Part shown: one piece after another, positions 43,508 to 53,000 of the stretch | Position numbering within the stretch: position 1 is the stretch's first letter | Layout: each line of letters opens with the position of its first letter | NCBI GenBank assembly: GCA_934343915.1 | Contig: CAKRIL010000006.1 | Span: 1-64,000 of the forward strand | DNA length: 64,000 nucleotides | Reading direction: 5' to 3' | Source of the DNA: an uncultured Lachnospiraceae bacterium | GTDB taxonomy: Bacteria; Bacillota; Clostridia; Lachnospirales; Lachnospiraceae | Position numbers and translations under genes: made by a program | Notes under the pieces: generated by a model | Seen by the model: only the letters and a program-made list of their open reading frames with translations | The model's database searches: none | Told to the model about the DNA's origin: nothing

Positions 43508-46000
43508 ATGGGTAAACATAGAAACGGAAAAAAGAATATGCGTATAAAAATAGCAATGTTTGCCTGTGTCATTTTTGTACTTGGTACAGGTATATTCGGT
43601 ATTTTCAGTCTGTATGGCGTAAAGGCTCTTATAAATGATGATAACACGGTGCATGTGAAGGATGAACAGATAGGCGTATCATCTCTTATTGTCGGCACTC
43701 ATATCATGTATCTTGGAGCTGTGACGGATGAGCTGTATGCCACAGCTGCAGAGAGCGCCAAGAAGGTGGGAATGTATGAGATATATTACAAATCTGAGCT
43801 TGCGGATGGCTCGTGGTATGAGATTTCGGGAGCGGAAGGGCTTGCGGATATATCTACATCCGGGAAAACAGTCAAGGCAGATGTGATAGAAAGTCTCAAT
43901 CTTCAATATTACACGAAGGAGGATGGGATAACCTACGATCTGCGTACCGGAGGTGCAGTTAATGTGTTTGATATAGACAATCCTTATGATTTGAGCAGCA
44001 ATAGTGATATGGAGGACATAAAAACACAGTATGACATGCTAAACGATAAGGAGGAGAAAACGAAATCTGATGAGTATTATATTGGGCTTATAGATGATTT
44101 CTTTTCCGAGGAGCTTAATAATAGTGAGACTAAAGAGCTTGATGATAAGCTGGATTCTCTATGGAGGGTATATCAGAATGCTGATGATGACATGAGAGAA
44201 CAGCTCATGTCCGTCATGGGTGAGCTGGATGCCCAAAGGCGCAGCATAGTTGGTAATCAATTGTTAAGCGGCATGCTGGATGAGCTTCTTGACAATGTTG
44301 GGTTGTCGGATTCTTCCAACGATGAGCTTGTGATGAACAGTCAGTTGTATGAGGCTGTTGGTAATGCCATAAATGAGGTTGCACAGACAACAGCCGAATG
44401 TGAGAGCAATCTGCCATCGGGGGATTCCGGTTTTACACAGGTGCAGGAGAAATTGAAGGAAAAGCTTATAACTGCCGCACAGAGCGGAAATGTTGATGAA
44501 TGTAAGAATATATGCAGCGACATAAAGGCTCTGAATAATATACAGTCCGGGATTTCGGGCGATTCTGCCGCAGAGCTTGAGATTTTAAATGAACTTGTTG
44601 ACAAGCAGTACGGTATTTGTGCAGATATGCTTGATCATGGGGCGGGAGCCGAATATGACAATATTAAACAGACAAGTTCGGATACGGTAGCTAAGAAGTA
44701 CCTAAATACGAGAAAGAATGAGCTGGATAAATCGCTCACGGAGCTTGCGGACATGCTTGACAAGGCAGCGGGCAGAATGGGAAGAGATTCAGCGAAGGAG
44801 TATCTGGATAAAGCACTTTCGGATATCGAAGGACTTGAGAGTCGGATAAAAAGTGATGACTTTGAGAAGTATGCTATTGCCTCACTGAATAAATATGGCG
44901 GGCTGATAGAGGATAAATATAAGAGTGTGGCGGCAAATGGCAGCAACAGGATGGACAGCCTTCTTGCAGACCGTGAGCAGAACATAATCAACAGGCTGGA
45001 TGCGCTGGATAAGAATGACTTTGAACAGGCATTGCTGTATGAAAACCGGATAGAACATCTGGATGAGGAGATATCTGATTATGAAAAGGAGCTGAATGCA
45101 ATAATTGAATCACCCAACTCCACAGCGGCGCAGAAACAGAACGCGCTGGCGCAGCTTAACAGCCAGGGACTTGTGGCAAATATAAACAGTATTGCGGATG
45201 AGACAGTTGGAAATATACACAATGGCGACCTGTCAACGGTGCTTGAGAATATAGATGTTCTCTCTGCTTTTTCAGATTCGAATCCATCGACATTGCTAAA
45301 TGCACTGACTGATATCTACTCAGGGCTTGAGGAAACAGAATTTAACATGACACTTTCGCAGGAGCAGAAGGATGTGATTGAGCAGGCAAAGGAGAAGATT
45401 GTCGATTCGGTGAGTTCGAATGCCAAGGCTTTTGTGGGAAATTCGATAACCGTTGATTCGGTGTATGCCGCGATAGAGGAAATTACCGGAATGAGCTTTG
45501 ACAGTCTTGATGACAGAATGAAGATAGTGGTAATTGTGGCGGTCAATTCGTACGCAAAGACGATAGACAGTGAGATTCTATATACCATATCATCAGCTAT
45601 GGCTTCAAAGGCATTCGGCAGCAATAACAATTATATATATAAACAGTTAAAGGGCGGAGCTTCCGAATATGTGTCCAGCGAGGCTATATCGAGGGTGATG
45701 GGGTATAGATACATATACAGTGATACCAATAAAAATGTGATACTCCAGAATGGCATAGACTATTATAGCTTCACCGCATTTGATAAACGGGTAAGTGAGC
45801 GGGACGGGTATGTCGACGAAATGACAGTTCCGGCAAAGCTGCAGGGAACAGTATATATCCCGAATGATTATGCAACAGAACATTTTCGATGCTATGTGTT
45901 TACAATTGAGAGAAGCGATTATTCGGTGGTTATCAAACCGGATATGGAGGACGAAATAATTGATTTCACCTCGGCTTTTATAAAGCTTCTGCTTGATTAG
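43508..46000 (+). CDS. Large membrane-anchored helical protein, unknown
   Basis: An 830-residue protein. A basic N-terminus and one membrane helix (about residues 13-35) are followed by some 70 residues of mixed structure, a long helical, acidic central region (about 150-700) and a C-terminal region with beta-strand character (FRCYVFTIERSDYSVVIKP). No family is recognised. With the three preceding genes it makes a block of exported or membrane proteins inside the CIS operon. The ATG at 43508 with AAGGAGA is preferred over GTG at 43487. Confidence 0.75.
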   Translation: MGKHRNGKKNMRIKIAMFACVIFVLGTGIFGIFSLYGVKALINDDNTVHVKDEQIGVSSLIVGTHIMYLGAVTDELYATAAESAKKVGMYEIYYKSELADGSWYEISGAEGLADISTSGKTVKADVIESLNLQYYTKEDGITYDLRTGGAVNVFDIDNPYDLSSNSDMEDIKTQYDMLNDKEEKTKSDEYYIGLIDDFFSEELNNSETKELDDKLDSLWRVYQNADDDMREQLMSVMGELDAQRRSIVGNQLLSGMLDELLDNVGLSDSSNDELVMNSQLYEAVGNAINEVAQTTAECESNLPSGDSGFTQVQEKLKEKLITAAQSGNVDECKNICSDIKALNNIQSGISGDSAAELEILNELVDKQYGICADMLDHGAGAEYDNIKQTSSDTVAKKYLNTRKNELDKSLTELADMLDKAAGRMGRDSAKEYLDKALSDIEGLESRIKSDDFEKYAIASLNKYGGLIEDKYKSVAANGSNRMDSLLADREQNIINRLDALDKNDFEQALLYENRIEHLDEEISDYEKELNAIIESPNSTAAQKQNALAQLNSQGLVANINSIADETVGNIHNGDLSTVLENIDVLSAFSDSNPSTLLNALTDIYSGLEETEFNMTLSQEQKDVIEQAKEKIVDSVSSNAKAFVGNSITVDSVYAAIEEITGMSFDSLDDRMKIVVIVAVNSYAKTIDSEILYTISSAMASKAFGSNNNYIYKQLKGGASEYVSSEAISRVMGYRYIYSDTNKNVILQNGIDYYSFTAFDKRVSERDGYVDEMTVPAKLQGTVYIPNDYATEHFRCYVFTIERSDYSVVIKPDMEDEIIDFTSAFIKLLLD

Positions 46001-46004
46001 GGAA

Positions 46005-46044
46005 CAATATCATTGACAGTACGCTGTCGATATTGATTTATAAA
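46005..46044 (+). promoter_or_regulatory. Hairpin with embedded TTGACA before the PAAR-like gene
   Basis: CAATATC-att-GACAG (46005-46019) pairs with CTGTC-GATATTG (46024-46035). TTGACA at 46013-46018 is a perfect -35; an AT-rich TTTATAAA at 46037-46044 is the only -10 candidate, 18-20 bases away. The element may be an internal promoter for the tip, sheath and tube genes, or an intercistronic RNA hairpin. Confidence 0.4.
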
Positions 46045-46067
46045 ACCAGTTTATGGAAGGAGGAAAA

Positions 46068-46445
46068 ATGGGAGAACTAGTTGTGACCGGAGCAAAACTG
46101 CAATGTCCTTTCGGAACAATTATGACAAGCCTGTGTGTTACATCGCAGAGCAAATGTCTTGTAGCCGGAAAGCCTGCCGCGACCGTGGCAGATGTAAAGC
46201 CGAATGTGAATATTCCGGCATTCGGAATGTGTTCATCGCCTGCCAACCCTCAGGTTATGGCAACGGGGATTCCGATTCCCAAGCCCTGCACTATGGTGCC
46301 GGCTGATACATGGATGACGAAAAATCCCAAGCTCTTAGCGGGCGGAAAGCCATGTCTTAGCAGTGACGGAAGGCTGATGTGTACGATGGGTGCCGGAATG
46401 ATTACAATAGTTTCTCCGGGGCAGAATAAGGTTGTAGGCAGGTAA
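46068..46445 (+). CDS. PAAR-like (DUF4280) tip protein
   Basis: A 125-residue protein with the DUF4280 pattern: VTGAKLQCPFG at the N-terminus, then PNVNIPAFGMCSSPANPQV, PKPCTMVPADTWM and LLAGGKPCLSSDGRLMCTMGAGMI. Five of its six cysteines (all but the one in TSLCVTS) sit in these conserved segments. DUF4280 proteins are PAAR-like and sharpen the spike of contractile systems. It sits directly before the sheath gene rather than beside gpV. The ATG at 46068 has GGAGG seven bases upstream. Confidence 0.9.
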   Translation: MGELVVTGAKLQCPFGTIMTSLCVTSQSKCLVAGKPAATVADVKPNVNIPAFGMCSSPANPQVMATGIPIPKPCTMVPADTWMTKNPKLLAGGKPCLSSDGRLMCTMGAGMITIVSPGQNKVVGR

Positions 46446-46475
46446 ATAAAAACAAATATAAAGGAGATTAATACT

Positions 46476-48173
46476 ATGGCAGAATATTTATCACCGGGTG
46501 TTTATGTTGAGGAGTACGATAACTCACCGCGTTCTATCGAGGGAGTAGGGACAAGTACGGCAGGCTTTGTCGGTCTGGCACAGAAGGGTGCAACAAGCGG
46601 AAGTCCGGTGCTTGTGACGAGCTTTGCGGATTTTACAAAGAAGTATGGTAATGCATTGAGTGAATATGAATATGGGGAGTACAGACATCTTGCAAACAGC
46701 GTTGAGCAATTCTTTACAAATGGTGGTACAAGGTGCTATATAGCAAGAGTTATCCCACAGGATGCCAAAAATGCAGCAGCCACAATGGGTATTCTCACAG
46801 CGGTAGCGGCTAACGAGGGTGTGTGGGGAAACAGAATACAGATATCGTTATCAACGGTCACGAGGAAGAAGATTCAGCTCGTGGCTGAGACACAGCTTCC
46901 TATTACATACACAGCAAAATCTGTGGAAGGTCTGTGCGAGGGCGATATTGTCGTTATTGACGGAGAGTACAATGTCATATCTTCCATCTATGACAAGAAT
47001 ATCACATTTATGAAGCCATTTGAGCATGAGGTTGTAGATAAGGCGCTTTTCCCTGAGCGTGTCCTGTATCTTGTTGAGACGGACGTTTCCGTGAGATATA
47101 ATGACGAGCTTGAAGGCTATCAGGGTTTGAGCTTTAACATCAAGTCCCCTAATTACATAGGCATAAAGATGTCACAGAGCAACCTTATAACAATTGAGGC
47201 TGCACCGATGGACAGCGCGTCAAATCCTGTTGAGCAGATATTAGGGGAGGGAGTCAAGGAAGGCTCATTCGTGCTGGCAGGCGGAAGTAACGGTTCTGTC
47301 TCAAAAGTAAGTGCCGGAACCTTTATTGGTGAGGACGGCGGTCCCGGCAGAAGAACAGGTATCAGTGCCTTTATAGAAAATCAGCTGGTGAGCATGCTTG
47401 CCGTTCCGGGAATAACAATACCGGAGGTAGTGGTTTCACTTACAGCACATTGCGAGAAACTTGGAAATCGTTTTGCAATCATTGATATGCCTGAGAATAT
47501 GTCCGGAACGGACGAGCTTATAAGCTACAGAAATATGATAGATTCGACCTATGCCGCAATGTATCATCCTTGGATTCAGGTATTTGACAGGGCAGCTAAC
47601 AAGGCAGGCTTCATACCGCCATCAGGTGCCGTTGCAGGTGTATATGCGAGAACAGATGTCAACAGAGGAGTTCACAAGGCACCGGCAAATGAGACTGTCA
47701 TGTGTACAGGGCTTAAGGTAAACTACACCTCAGGCGAACAGGATATACTCAATCCTGAGGGCGTAAATCTTATCAGACAGCTTCCGGGTCAGGGAATAAA
47801 AATATGGGGCGCGAGAACAGCCGGCACAAATTCAGCTTTTAAATACGTCAACGTGAGAAGACTGTTTATCTATGTCGAGGAGAGCATAAAAGCTGATACA
47901 AGCTGGGTTGTATTTGAGCCTAACGATGCTACGCTATGGTCAAGAGTGAGGGTGACAATATCATCATTCCTTGAAAATCTCTGGAGAAACGGAATGCTTG
48001 CAGGTTCAACACCGGCAGAGGGATATTTTGTCGAGATTGGACCTACTACAATGTCCGATGATGATATTAAGAATGGCAGGCTTATATGCAATATCGGTAT
48101 TGCCGCAGTAAGACCTGCTGAGTTTGTTATCTTCAGGGTTACACAGCATACCGCTGGCGGAGATTCAGAATAG
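46476..48173 (+). CDS. Contractile tail sheath protein
   Basis: A 565-residue sheath subunit, the contracting outer tube. The N-terminus YLSPGVYVEEYDNSPRSIEGVGTSTAGFVG is diagnostic. The C-terminal domain contains INPEGVNLIRQLPGQGIKIWGART-like sequence and the end segment VFEPNDATLWSRVRVTISSFLENLWRNGML, both typical of phage and CIS sheaths. Only one sheath gene is present, unlike Photorhabdus PVC clusters with several. AAAGGAG precedes the ATG. Confidence 0.97.
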   Translation: MAEYLSPGVYVEEYDNSPRSIEGVGTSTAGFVGLAQKGATSGSPVLVTSFADFTKKYGNALSEYEYGEYRHLANSVEQFFTNGGTRCYIARVIPQDAKNAAATMGILTAVAANEGVWGNRIQISLSTVTRKKIQLVAETQLPITYTAKSVEGLCEGDIVVIDGEYNVISSIYDKNITFMKPFEHEVVDKALFPERVLYLVETDVSVRYNDELEGYQGLSFNIKSPNYIGIKMSQSNLITIEAAPMDSASNPVEQILGEGVKEGSFVLAGGSNGSVSKVSAGTFIGEDGGPGRRTGISAFIENQLVSMLAVPGITIPEVVVSLTAHCEKLGNRFAIIDMPENMSGTDELISYRNMIDSTYAAMYHPWIQVFDRAANKAGFIPPSGAVAGVYARTDVNRGVHKAPANETVMCTGLKVNYTSGEQDILNPEGVNLIRQLPGQGIKIWGARTAGTNSAFKYVNVRRLFIYVEESIKADTSWVVFEPNDATLWSRVRVTISSFLENLWRNGMLAGSTPAEGYFVEIGPTTMSDDDIKNGRLICNIGIAAVRPAEFVIFRVTQHTAGGDSE

Positions 48174-48205
48174 TAGTGACTTGAATACGAAATGGAGGAT
48201 AAGAT

Positions 48206-48700
48206 ATGGCAACATACCAGAATAAAGCAGGATTATCATATCCGCTTACGAAAATGAACTTTCTTGTTACAGTGGACGAGGTTAACGGAACGGCAGCATT
48301 TACAGAGGTGAGCGGCGTCGAGGCTTCGGTGGATGTGATAGAATTCCGTCAGGGAAATGCACACAGCCTTTCGACAGTCAAGCTGCCGGGACTTGTAAAG
48401 CACGGAAATGTGACACTCAAGATGGGCTATACCTGCGACAATGAATTTAAAAAGTGGGTTATGGAGTGCGTGAGCGAGGTGAGAGGTGAGATGCCAAGGC
48501 ACAATGTCTCTATTGAGCTTATCGACATAAACGGTGGGGCACCGCAGAGTGCTGTCACAAGCATAACAGGAAACACAGTATGGGTACTTACCAATGCATG
48601 GGTTACAAGATATACGGCACCTGACCTTAATTCAACTGCAAGTGACGTGGCTATAGAATCTGTTGAGCTTGCGTACGAGGAGTTAGTTATACCTAATTAG
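48206..48700 (+). CDS. Inner tube protein (gp19 family)
   Basis: A 164-residue tube subunit. NFLVTVDEVNGTAAFTEVSGVEASVDVIEFRQGN near the start and LPGLVKHGNVTLKMGY in the centre are typical of T4 gp19/CIS tube proteins, which stack as hexamers inside the sheath. It follows the sheath gene by 33 bases and is followed by a strong hairpin that may stabilise the mRNA. Confidence 0.95.
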   Translation: MATYQNKAGLSYPLTKMNFLVTVDEVNGTAAFTEVSGVEASVDVIEFRQGNAHSLSTVKLPGLVKHGNVTLKMGYTCDNEFKKWVMECVSEVRGEMPRHNVSIELIDINGGAPQSAVTSITGNTVWVLTNAWVTRYTAPDLNSTASDVAIESVELAYEELVIPN

Positions 48701-48721
48701 CGATAATATTTATGTGGTAAC

Positions 48722-48747
48722 AGGGGAATGGTGGCTGCCATTCCCCT
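48722..48747 (+). other. Strong intercistronic hairpin after the tube gene
   Basis: AGGGGAATGG (48722-48731) and CCATTCCCCT (48738-48747) form a perfect ten-base stem with a six-base loop. No T-run follows, and the operon continues. This position, after sheath and tube, is where abundant structural mRNA would need protection or partial termination. Confidence 0.75.
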
Positions 48748-48775
48748 ATACTAAAAATAATATAAGGAGATTGCT

Positions 48776-49138
48776 ATGGAAACAGTATATGATTTTACAC
48801 TGCCGAAGGGCTATGTGGATTCAACAGGTGAGGTTCACAGGAAAGGGAGGATGCGCCTTGCAACCGCAATTGATGAGATTGGTGCGGCGAGGGACCCGCG
48901 TGTTGCAGGAAATCCTGCATATCTTAGCATAGTGGTATTGTCAAAGGTTATTGTGGAGTTAGAAGGAGTTCCGATGGTGAATGCTTCATTGGTTGAGAAG
49001 CTTTTTACGGCGGATCTGGCTTTTCTGCAGAACATGTATCAGAGGATAAATGATGTTGAAATACCTCGAATAAGCGTGGTATGTCCGCACTGTGGGAAGA
49101 GCTTTGAGGTGGAGCAAAATTTTACTCAAGAGGGCTGA
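48776..49138 (+). CDS. Phage tail assembly chaperone-like protein
   Basis: A 120-residue protein. YDFTLPKGYVDSTGEVHRKGRMRLAT and DEIGAARDPRVAGNPAYLSIVVLSKVI match the tail-assembly protein placed after the tube gene in CIS and contractile phages. The C-terminus adds a CPHCGKSFEV zinc-ribbon-like pair of cysteines. It ends at TGA 49136-49138, and a second reading frame (-1) is open across its end from 49108 onward. A slippery heptamer lies seven codons before the stop. Confidence 0.85.
   Translation: METVYDFTLPKGYVDSTGEVHRKGRMRLATAIDEIGAARDPRVAGNPAYLSIVVLSKVIVELEGVPMVNASLVEKLFTADLAFLQNMYQRINDVEIPRISVVCPHCGKSFEVEQNFTQEG
49117..49123 (+). promoter_or_regulatory. Candidate -1 ribosomal frameshift site A_AAT_TTT
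   Basis: In the frame of the upstream gene the codons read CAA AAT TTT, so the heptamer fits X_XXY_YYZ exactly. Slipping back one base continues into the next open frame as NF-YSRGLKLYNRDEMYKEM. A GAGGTGGAG stretch at 49106-49114 is Shine-Dalgarno-like and lies just upstream. No convincing downstream stem could be seen. Confidence 0.5.
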
Positions 49139-49158
49139 AGCTGTATAACAGAGATGAA

Positions 49159-49338
49159 ATGTATAAGGAAATGTCATTTATTTCGTATTATTTCCACTGG
49201 GGAATGGATGAAGTGATGAAGCTTGACCATTTCAGCAGGAGACGCTGGTGCAGTGAGATTTCGTCCATCAACAGACAGCTCAGTCCCTCAAAAAAGAATA
49301 AGGAAAAGAGCATTTTTGATATGAAGCCGGACAGATAA
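49159..49338 (+). CDS. Small DUF6760-like tail protein, possibly made as a frameshift extension
   Basis: From the ATG at 49159 this gives 59 residues (MYKEMSFISYYFHWGMDEVM, then LDHFSRRRWCSEISSINRQL). The Y-F-H-W and R-R-R-W pattern is that of the small DUF6760-type proteins found after the chaperone in CIS clusters. There is no clear ribosome site before the ATG, and the frame is open upstream to 49108 with no other start codon, overlapping the previous gene. It may therefore be translated mainly as a C-terminal extension of that protein. Confidence 0.7.
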   Translation: MYKEMSFISYYFHWGMDEVMKLDHFSRRRWCSEISSINRQLSPSKKNKEKSIFDMKPDR

Positions 49339-49394
49339 GCTTATCCGGGCTGATAAAGATAATATTTAATAAGCATAATAAAAGAGGTTATTCC

Positions 49395-49976
49395 ATGGAT
49401 AAAGATAAAGAAGGACAACCGCTTGTCAATTATAATTTCTGCCTGAGAGTTGAGGGAGTGCATGATCTGCCATGTAAAAGCATTCATGGCTTTGAGGATG
49501 AATATGAGTACGAATACATAAGGGAGGGTGGACTTAACGATTATGTCCATCTGAGGAGAAAGCCTTCATCAAAGCCAAAGACATTTCAGGTTGAGAGATA
49601 TGTGGGTATGGAAGAAAATGACCCTTTAGCAATAGGAACAGTTATGCAGATGCCTGTAATTCTGTTCGTAAGCCGGCACGCACAGGAATTTGAGATGGTG
49701 AAAAGGACATATATATTTGTCGGATGTGTGGTAACCGGAAAATCGTACGGTGAGTTGGATGCCTCATCGAGTGGGCTTCTTTTGGAGACCACAACGATTT
49801 CATACAGACATCTTATGTGTGTTGACAACCGGGCAGACAAGGAAAAGCCTGCATGGAGCGGCAAGGCTGGGGACAAGGGCTACGCAAGAAATGTATCGGA
49901 GTATGGTTACACCAAAAAAGAAGAGGCTGACCAAAAGAAGTGGCTTTCGCTTGAGGAGATACGAAAGCTGAAATAA
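49395..49976 (+). CDS. Second gp19-like tube protein
   Basis: A 193-residue protein related to tube proteins: NYNFCLRVEGVHDLPCKSIHGFEDEYEYEYIREGGLNDYV and LLLETTTISYRHL follow the gp19 pattern with a different C-terminus. CIS clusters commonly carry a second, tube-initiator type copy (Pvc5-like) beside the baseplate genes. AAAGAGG lies before the ATG. Confidence 0.85.
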   Translation: MDKDKEGQPLVNYNFCLRVEGVHDLPCKSIHGFEDEYEYEYIREGGLNDYVHLRRKPSSKPKTFQVERYVGMEENDPLAIGTVMQMPVILFVSRHAQEFEMVKRTYIFVGCVVTGKSYGELDASSSGLLLETTTISYRHLMCVDNRADKEKPAWSGKAGDKGYARNVSEYGYTKKEEADQKKWLSLEEIRKLK

Positions 49977-50000
49977 TTTTTGATGGAGAGGTGCAAGAGG

Positions 50001-53000
50001 ATGATTACCCTGACTGTTGGAATGAATTTAAAATGTCTTAATGGCATTAAGCCGGGTGGGGATACATTTTATGACAGGATTATGTCGGGCTATAATCTGT
50101 TTTCGCTCAATTTTTCCGCACAGGAATTATTGTACCTGCTTCAGGATAAAAATGAACCGGAGGAGTCGGCCGGTTTGATGACAACACTGATAAATAACGT
50201 AAATACAACCGAAATCCGGAAGGTAAATGTGAATATAATAAATCACTTTGTAAACACCTTTATCCGCCTGTACAGGGGAGAGGGAACCTACAAGGATTAT
50301 TTATATATAGACAGCTTCCTGCAGAAGGTGGGAATATCAAAATCGGATAATTATAATAAGCTTGTTTCGGTGTATATCCGGAATATAGAGAACAAGTTAA
50401 GACTTGACAATGTGTATAGCACTATAGTCGATAATGATTTGCAGCTTAAGCTTGAAAATCATATTGGCAGGAATACTGCGGGCATAGTGAACGCAGATGA
50501 AAGCTTCAATAACAGATATGTGCAATATCTCAAAGCCATGAAGGATAATCTGGAATTTATCATGCAGCTGCATTCAATTAACGTGGATAAACAGGACATG
50601 AGGGCTGAGTATGTTAAAAATAGTATACTGCTTAGTCTGTCAGAAACCGGAAATATTTCTGAAGGCAATACAACACACAAAACGGAAATAACGGACAACG
50701 ATTTGCTCGCCGCCAATATCAGTGCAGATATATATATAAATCCATTTATTTCCCTTGAAAAGGATGTAAAAAACGGAAATGCCAGTGAAGAAAATTATAT
50801 AATGGGTGAAACGGAGAGAACCCTTGCGGCTGTGATATGCGAAATCATAAAGCAGGTATATAAAAGAGGGCTTCATACCTGTATTGACATAGATAAAAGA
50901 AATGAACACACCAATATATATGCCGGTGAAAATACCAATTCAAACAATCATACATACAGAACAGAAAATTTTTATGCCGATAATGCAAAAGACGATTTCT
51001 ATGGCGTCACCGGTGAAGTTCTTGAAAAGCTGCATAGAGACTATGCTTATGTCCAGAATTATAAGGATTATGTAAAAAAAGGGCATGTAAACAGCAGTTT
51101 TACAGACAATGCGCGGAACTATGAAGTCAATATTGACAGTGTTGATACTGAGAACGCAGGTATAATTGAACATATAGAAGTCAATATAGGGAATGCAGAT
51201 ATTGAAAGCACGGGAAGCATTGAGCGTAGAGAAAGTTATGCTGAAAATGCGGGTATCATGGAGCATAGGGAAGCCGATGCTGAAAATGCAGATATTATAA
51301 AGCATAGTGAAAACAATATTGGAAATATAAATATTCAGGAACATAGAGACGTCAATATTGAGAACAGGAATATCATGGAACATCGAGCAGCCGGTATTGG
51401 GAACGAAAATTCCATAGAACATCAAGGGGGCATTATTGTCAATATTGACAGCGCTGGCAAGGTATTTAGCAATGTGACGGAATATAACTCTAATATTGAA
51501 AATACAGATATTTTGGAATATAGAGAAGCCGATGTTGAAAATATGAATACCAAGGAGCAGCGCATAGCTGATATTGTGCATGAAGATTTCACAGAACATT
51601 GTGATGCGGATATCGCAAATATTGATACCGCGGATGCAGCACATAACAGCATGGAGGAACACAGCGCTGATATTGAGAATGTCACTGCGCATCGGAATAT
51701 TACCGGTGCAACTGCAATGGTGAATACAGACATAAATCATACGGATAATACCACAAATGTTGCTGCCGATATGCACATTTTAAATATGAATGTACTAAAT
51801 ACTGCAGCTATAAATGGACATACAGAAAATGAAAAATCCGTAAATAATGTGTTGAACAGATATACAGAAAACAAAAATACCGAGAATAAAAATACTGAAA
51901 ATAATGTGTTAAATAGATATGTTGAAAACAGATATATTGAAAATAAAAATACCGAAAATATAAATAAAGTAAATAGAAACATCACGGATGAAATTATAGT
52001 ACATAAGAATACAGAAAATTCTAATATAGAAAATGAATATACAGTGAGTACGGATATAGAAAATGCTGTATACGATGCCGCATTAACCTTTAACAAATAT
52101 CTTGATATAACGGAAAGCTTCATTTTGAATGAGCTGCGAAGAAGGAAGAATATCAGGATAATTGATAATTCAGTCGACACCAATGTCGTTGATTCCGATA
52201 CAAGCAATGAAAATGCCTATAGAGATAATGTCAAAGGAGATAATGTTAATAGTGGCAATACGGCACAATATGATGAAAAAAATATAAATACAGCAAACGA
52301 TATTTCCCTCTCATCCGGGATAAATCAGAACGAAGAAGTGGCATTGCTGCATATCGACAATCAGGAGGAGCTGCAACGCTTAGAGGAGCTGTTGAGTTAT
52401 GAATTCAGAGGTGTGAATAAGCTTTCACGGCCGGAAAAGAACAATGTAACAGATAGCAGGATAATAAGCGGAAGACCGATAAATAATTCCGTAACTGAAG
52501 GTAATGTTATAGAAAAAAGTATCACGGAAAACAGCATTGCAGAAAGCAGTATCACAGAAAGCAGTATTACAGAGAATAAGGTCATAGAAAATAATCCTGC
52601 AGTCATGGATTTAAAGACCATATATGAATCTGAAAAAAGTGAAAGCGTAAATGAAAATACAATCAGAAATACAATTGAAAGTATACATAGAAATATAAAT
52701 CAAAATAGAACCGGAAACATAAGTCAAAGCCATAATATAATTGCACCGTCTGAGACAAAAACAGATGCCGGATATGATGAGGAGTATATTTTTTTTACAA
52801 GGGCAGTTGGATATCTTGTGCAGAGTCAGGCTATGGAGGAATATAAAAAATCAAGCAGCGGGCTTAATGCTGCTGGAACGTTAAGCACAATAGCAACAGG
52901 GGAGACCGCATACACACCGGGTTATGGCAATGGAACTGCTGCCGGCAGGGAAATTGTTACCGGCAGAATAATTGCAACTGTGACAGAGACAGGTGAACAG

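Noticed and set aside
51153..51690. CRISPR array, because of regular repeats of about 39 bases.
   Set aside because: The repeats are protein-coding, imperfect, and preserve the reading frame with 13-residue periodicity; there are no spacers.
50940..51776. Long minus-strand open frame rich in Ile and Cys opposite the repeat protein.
   Set aside because: It mirrors the tandem repeats of the plus-strand gene; the antisense frame is open because of the repeated codons, and no start signals are present.
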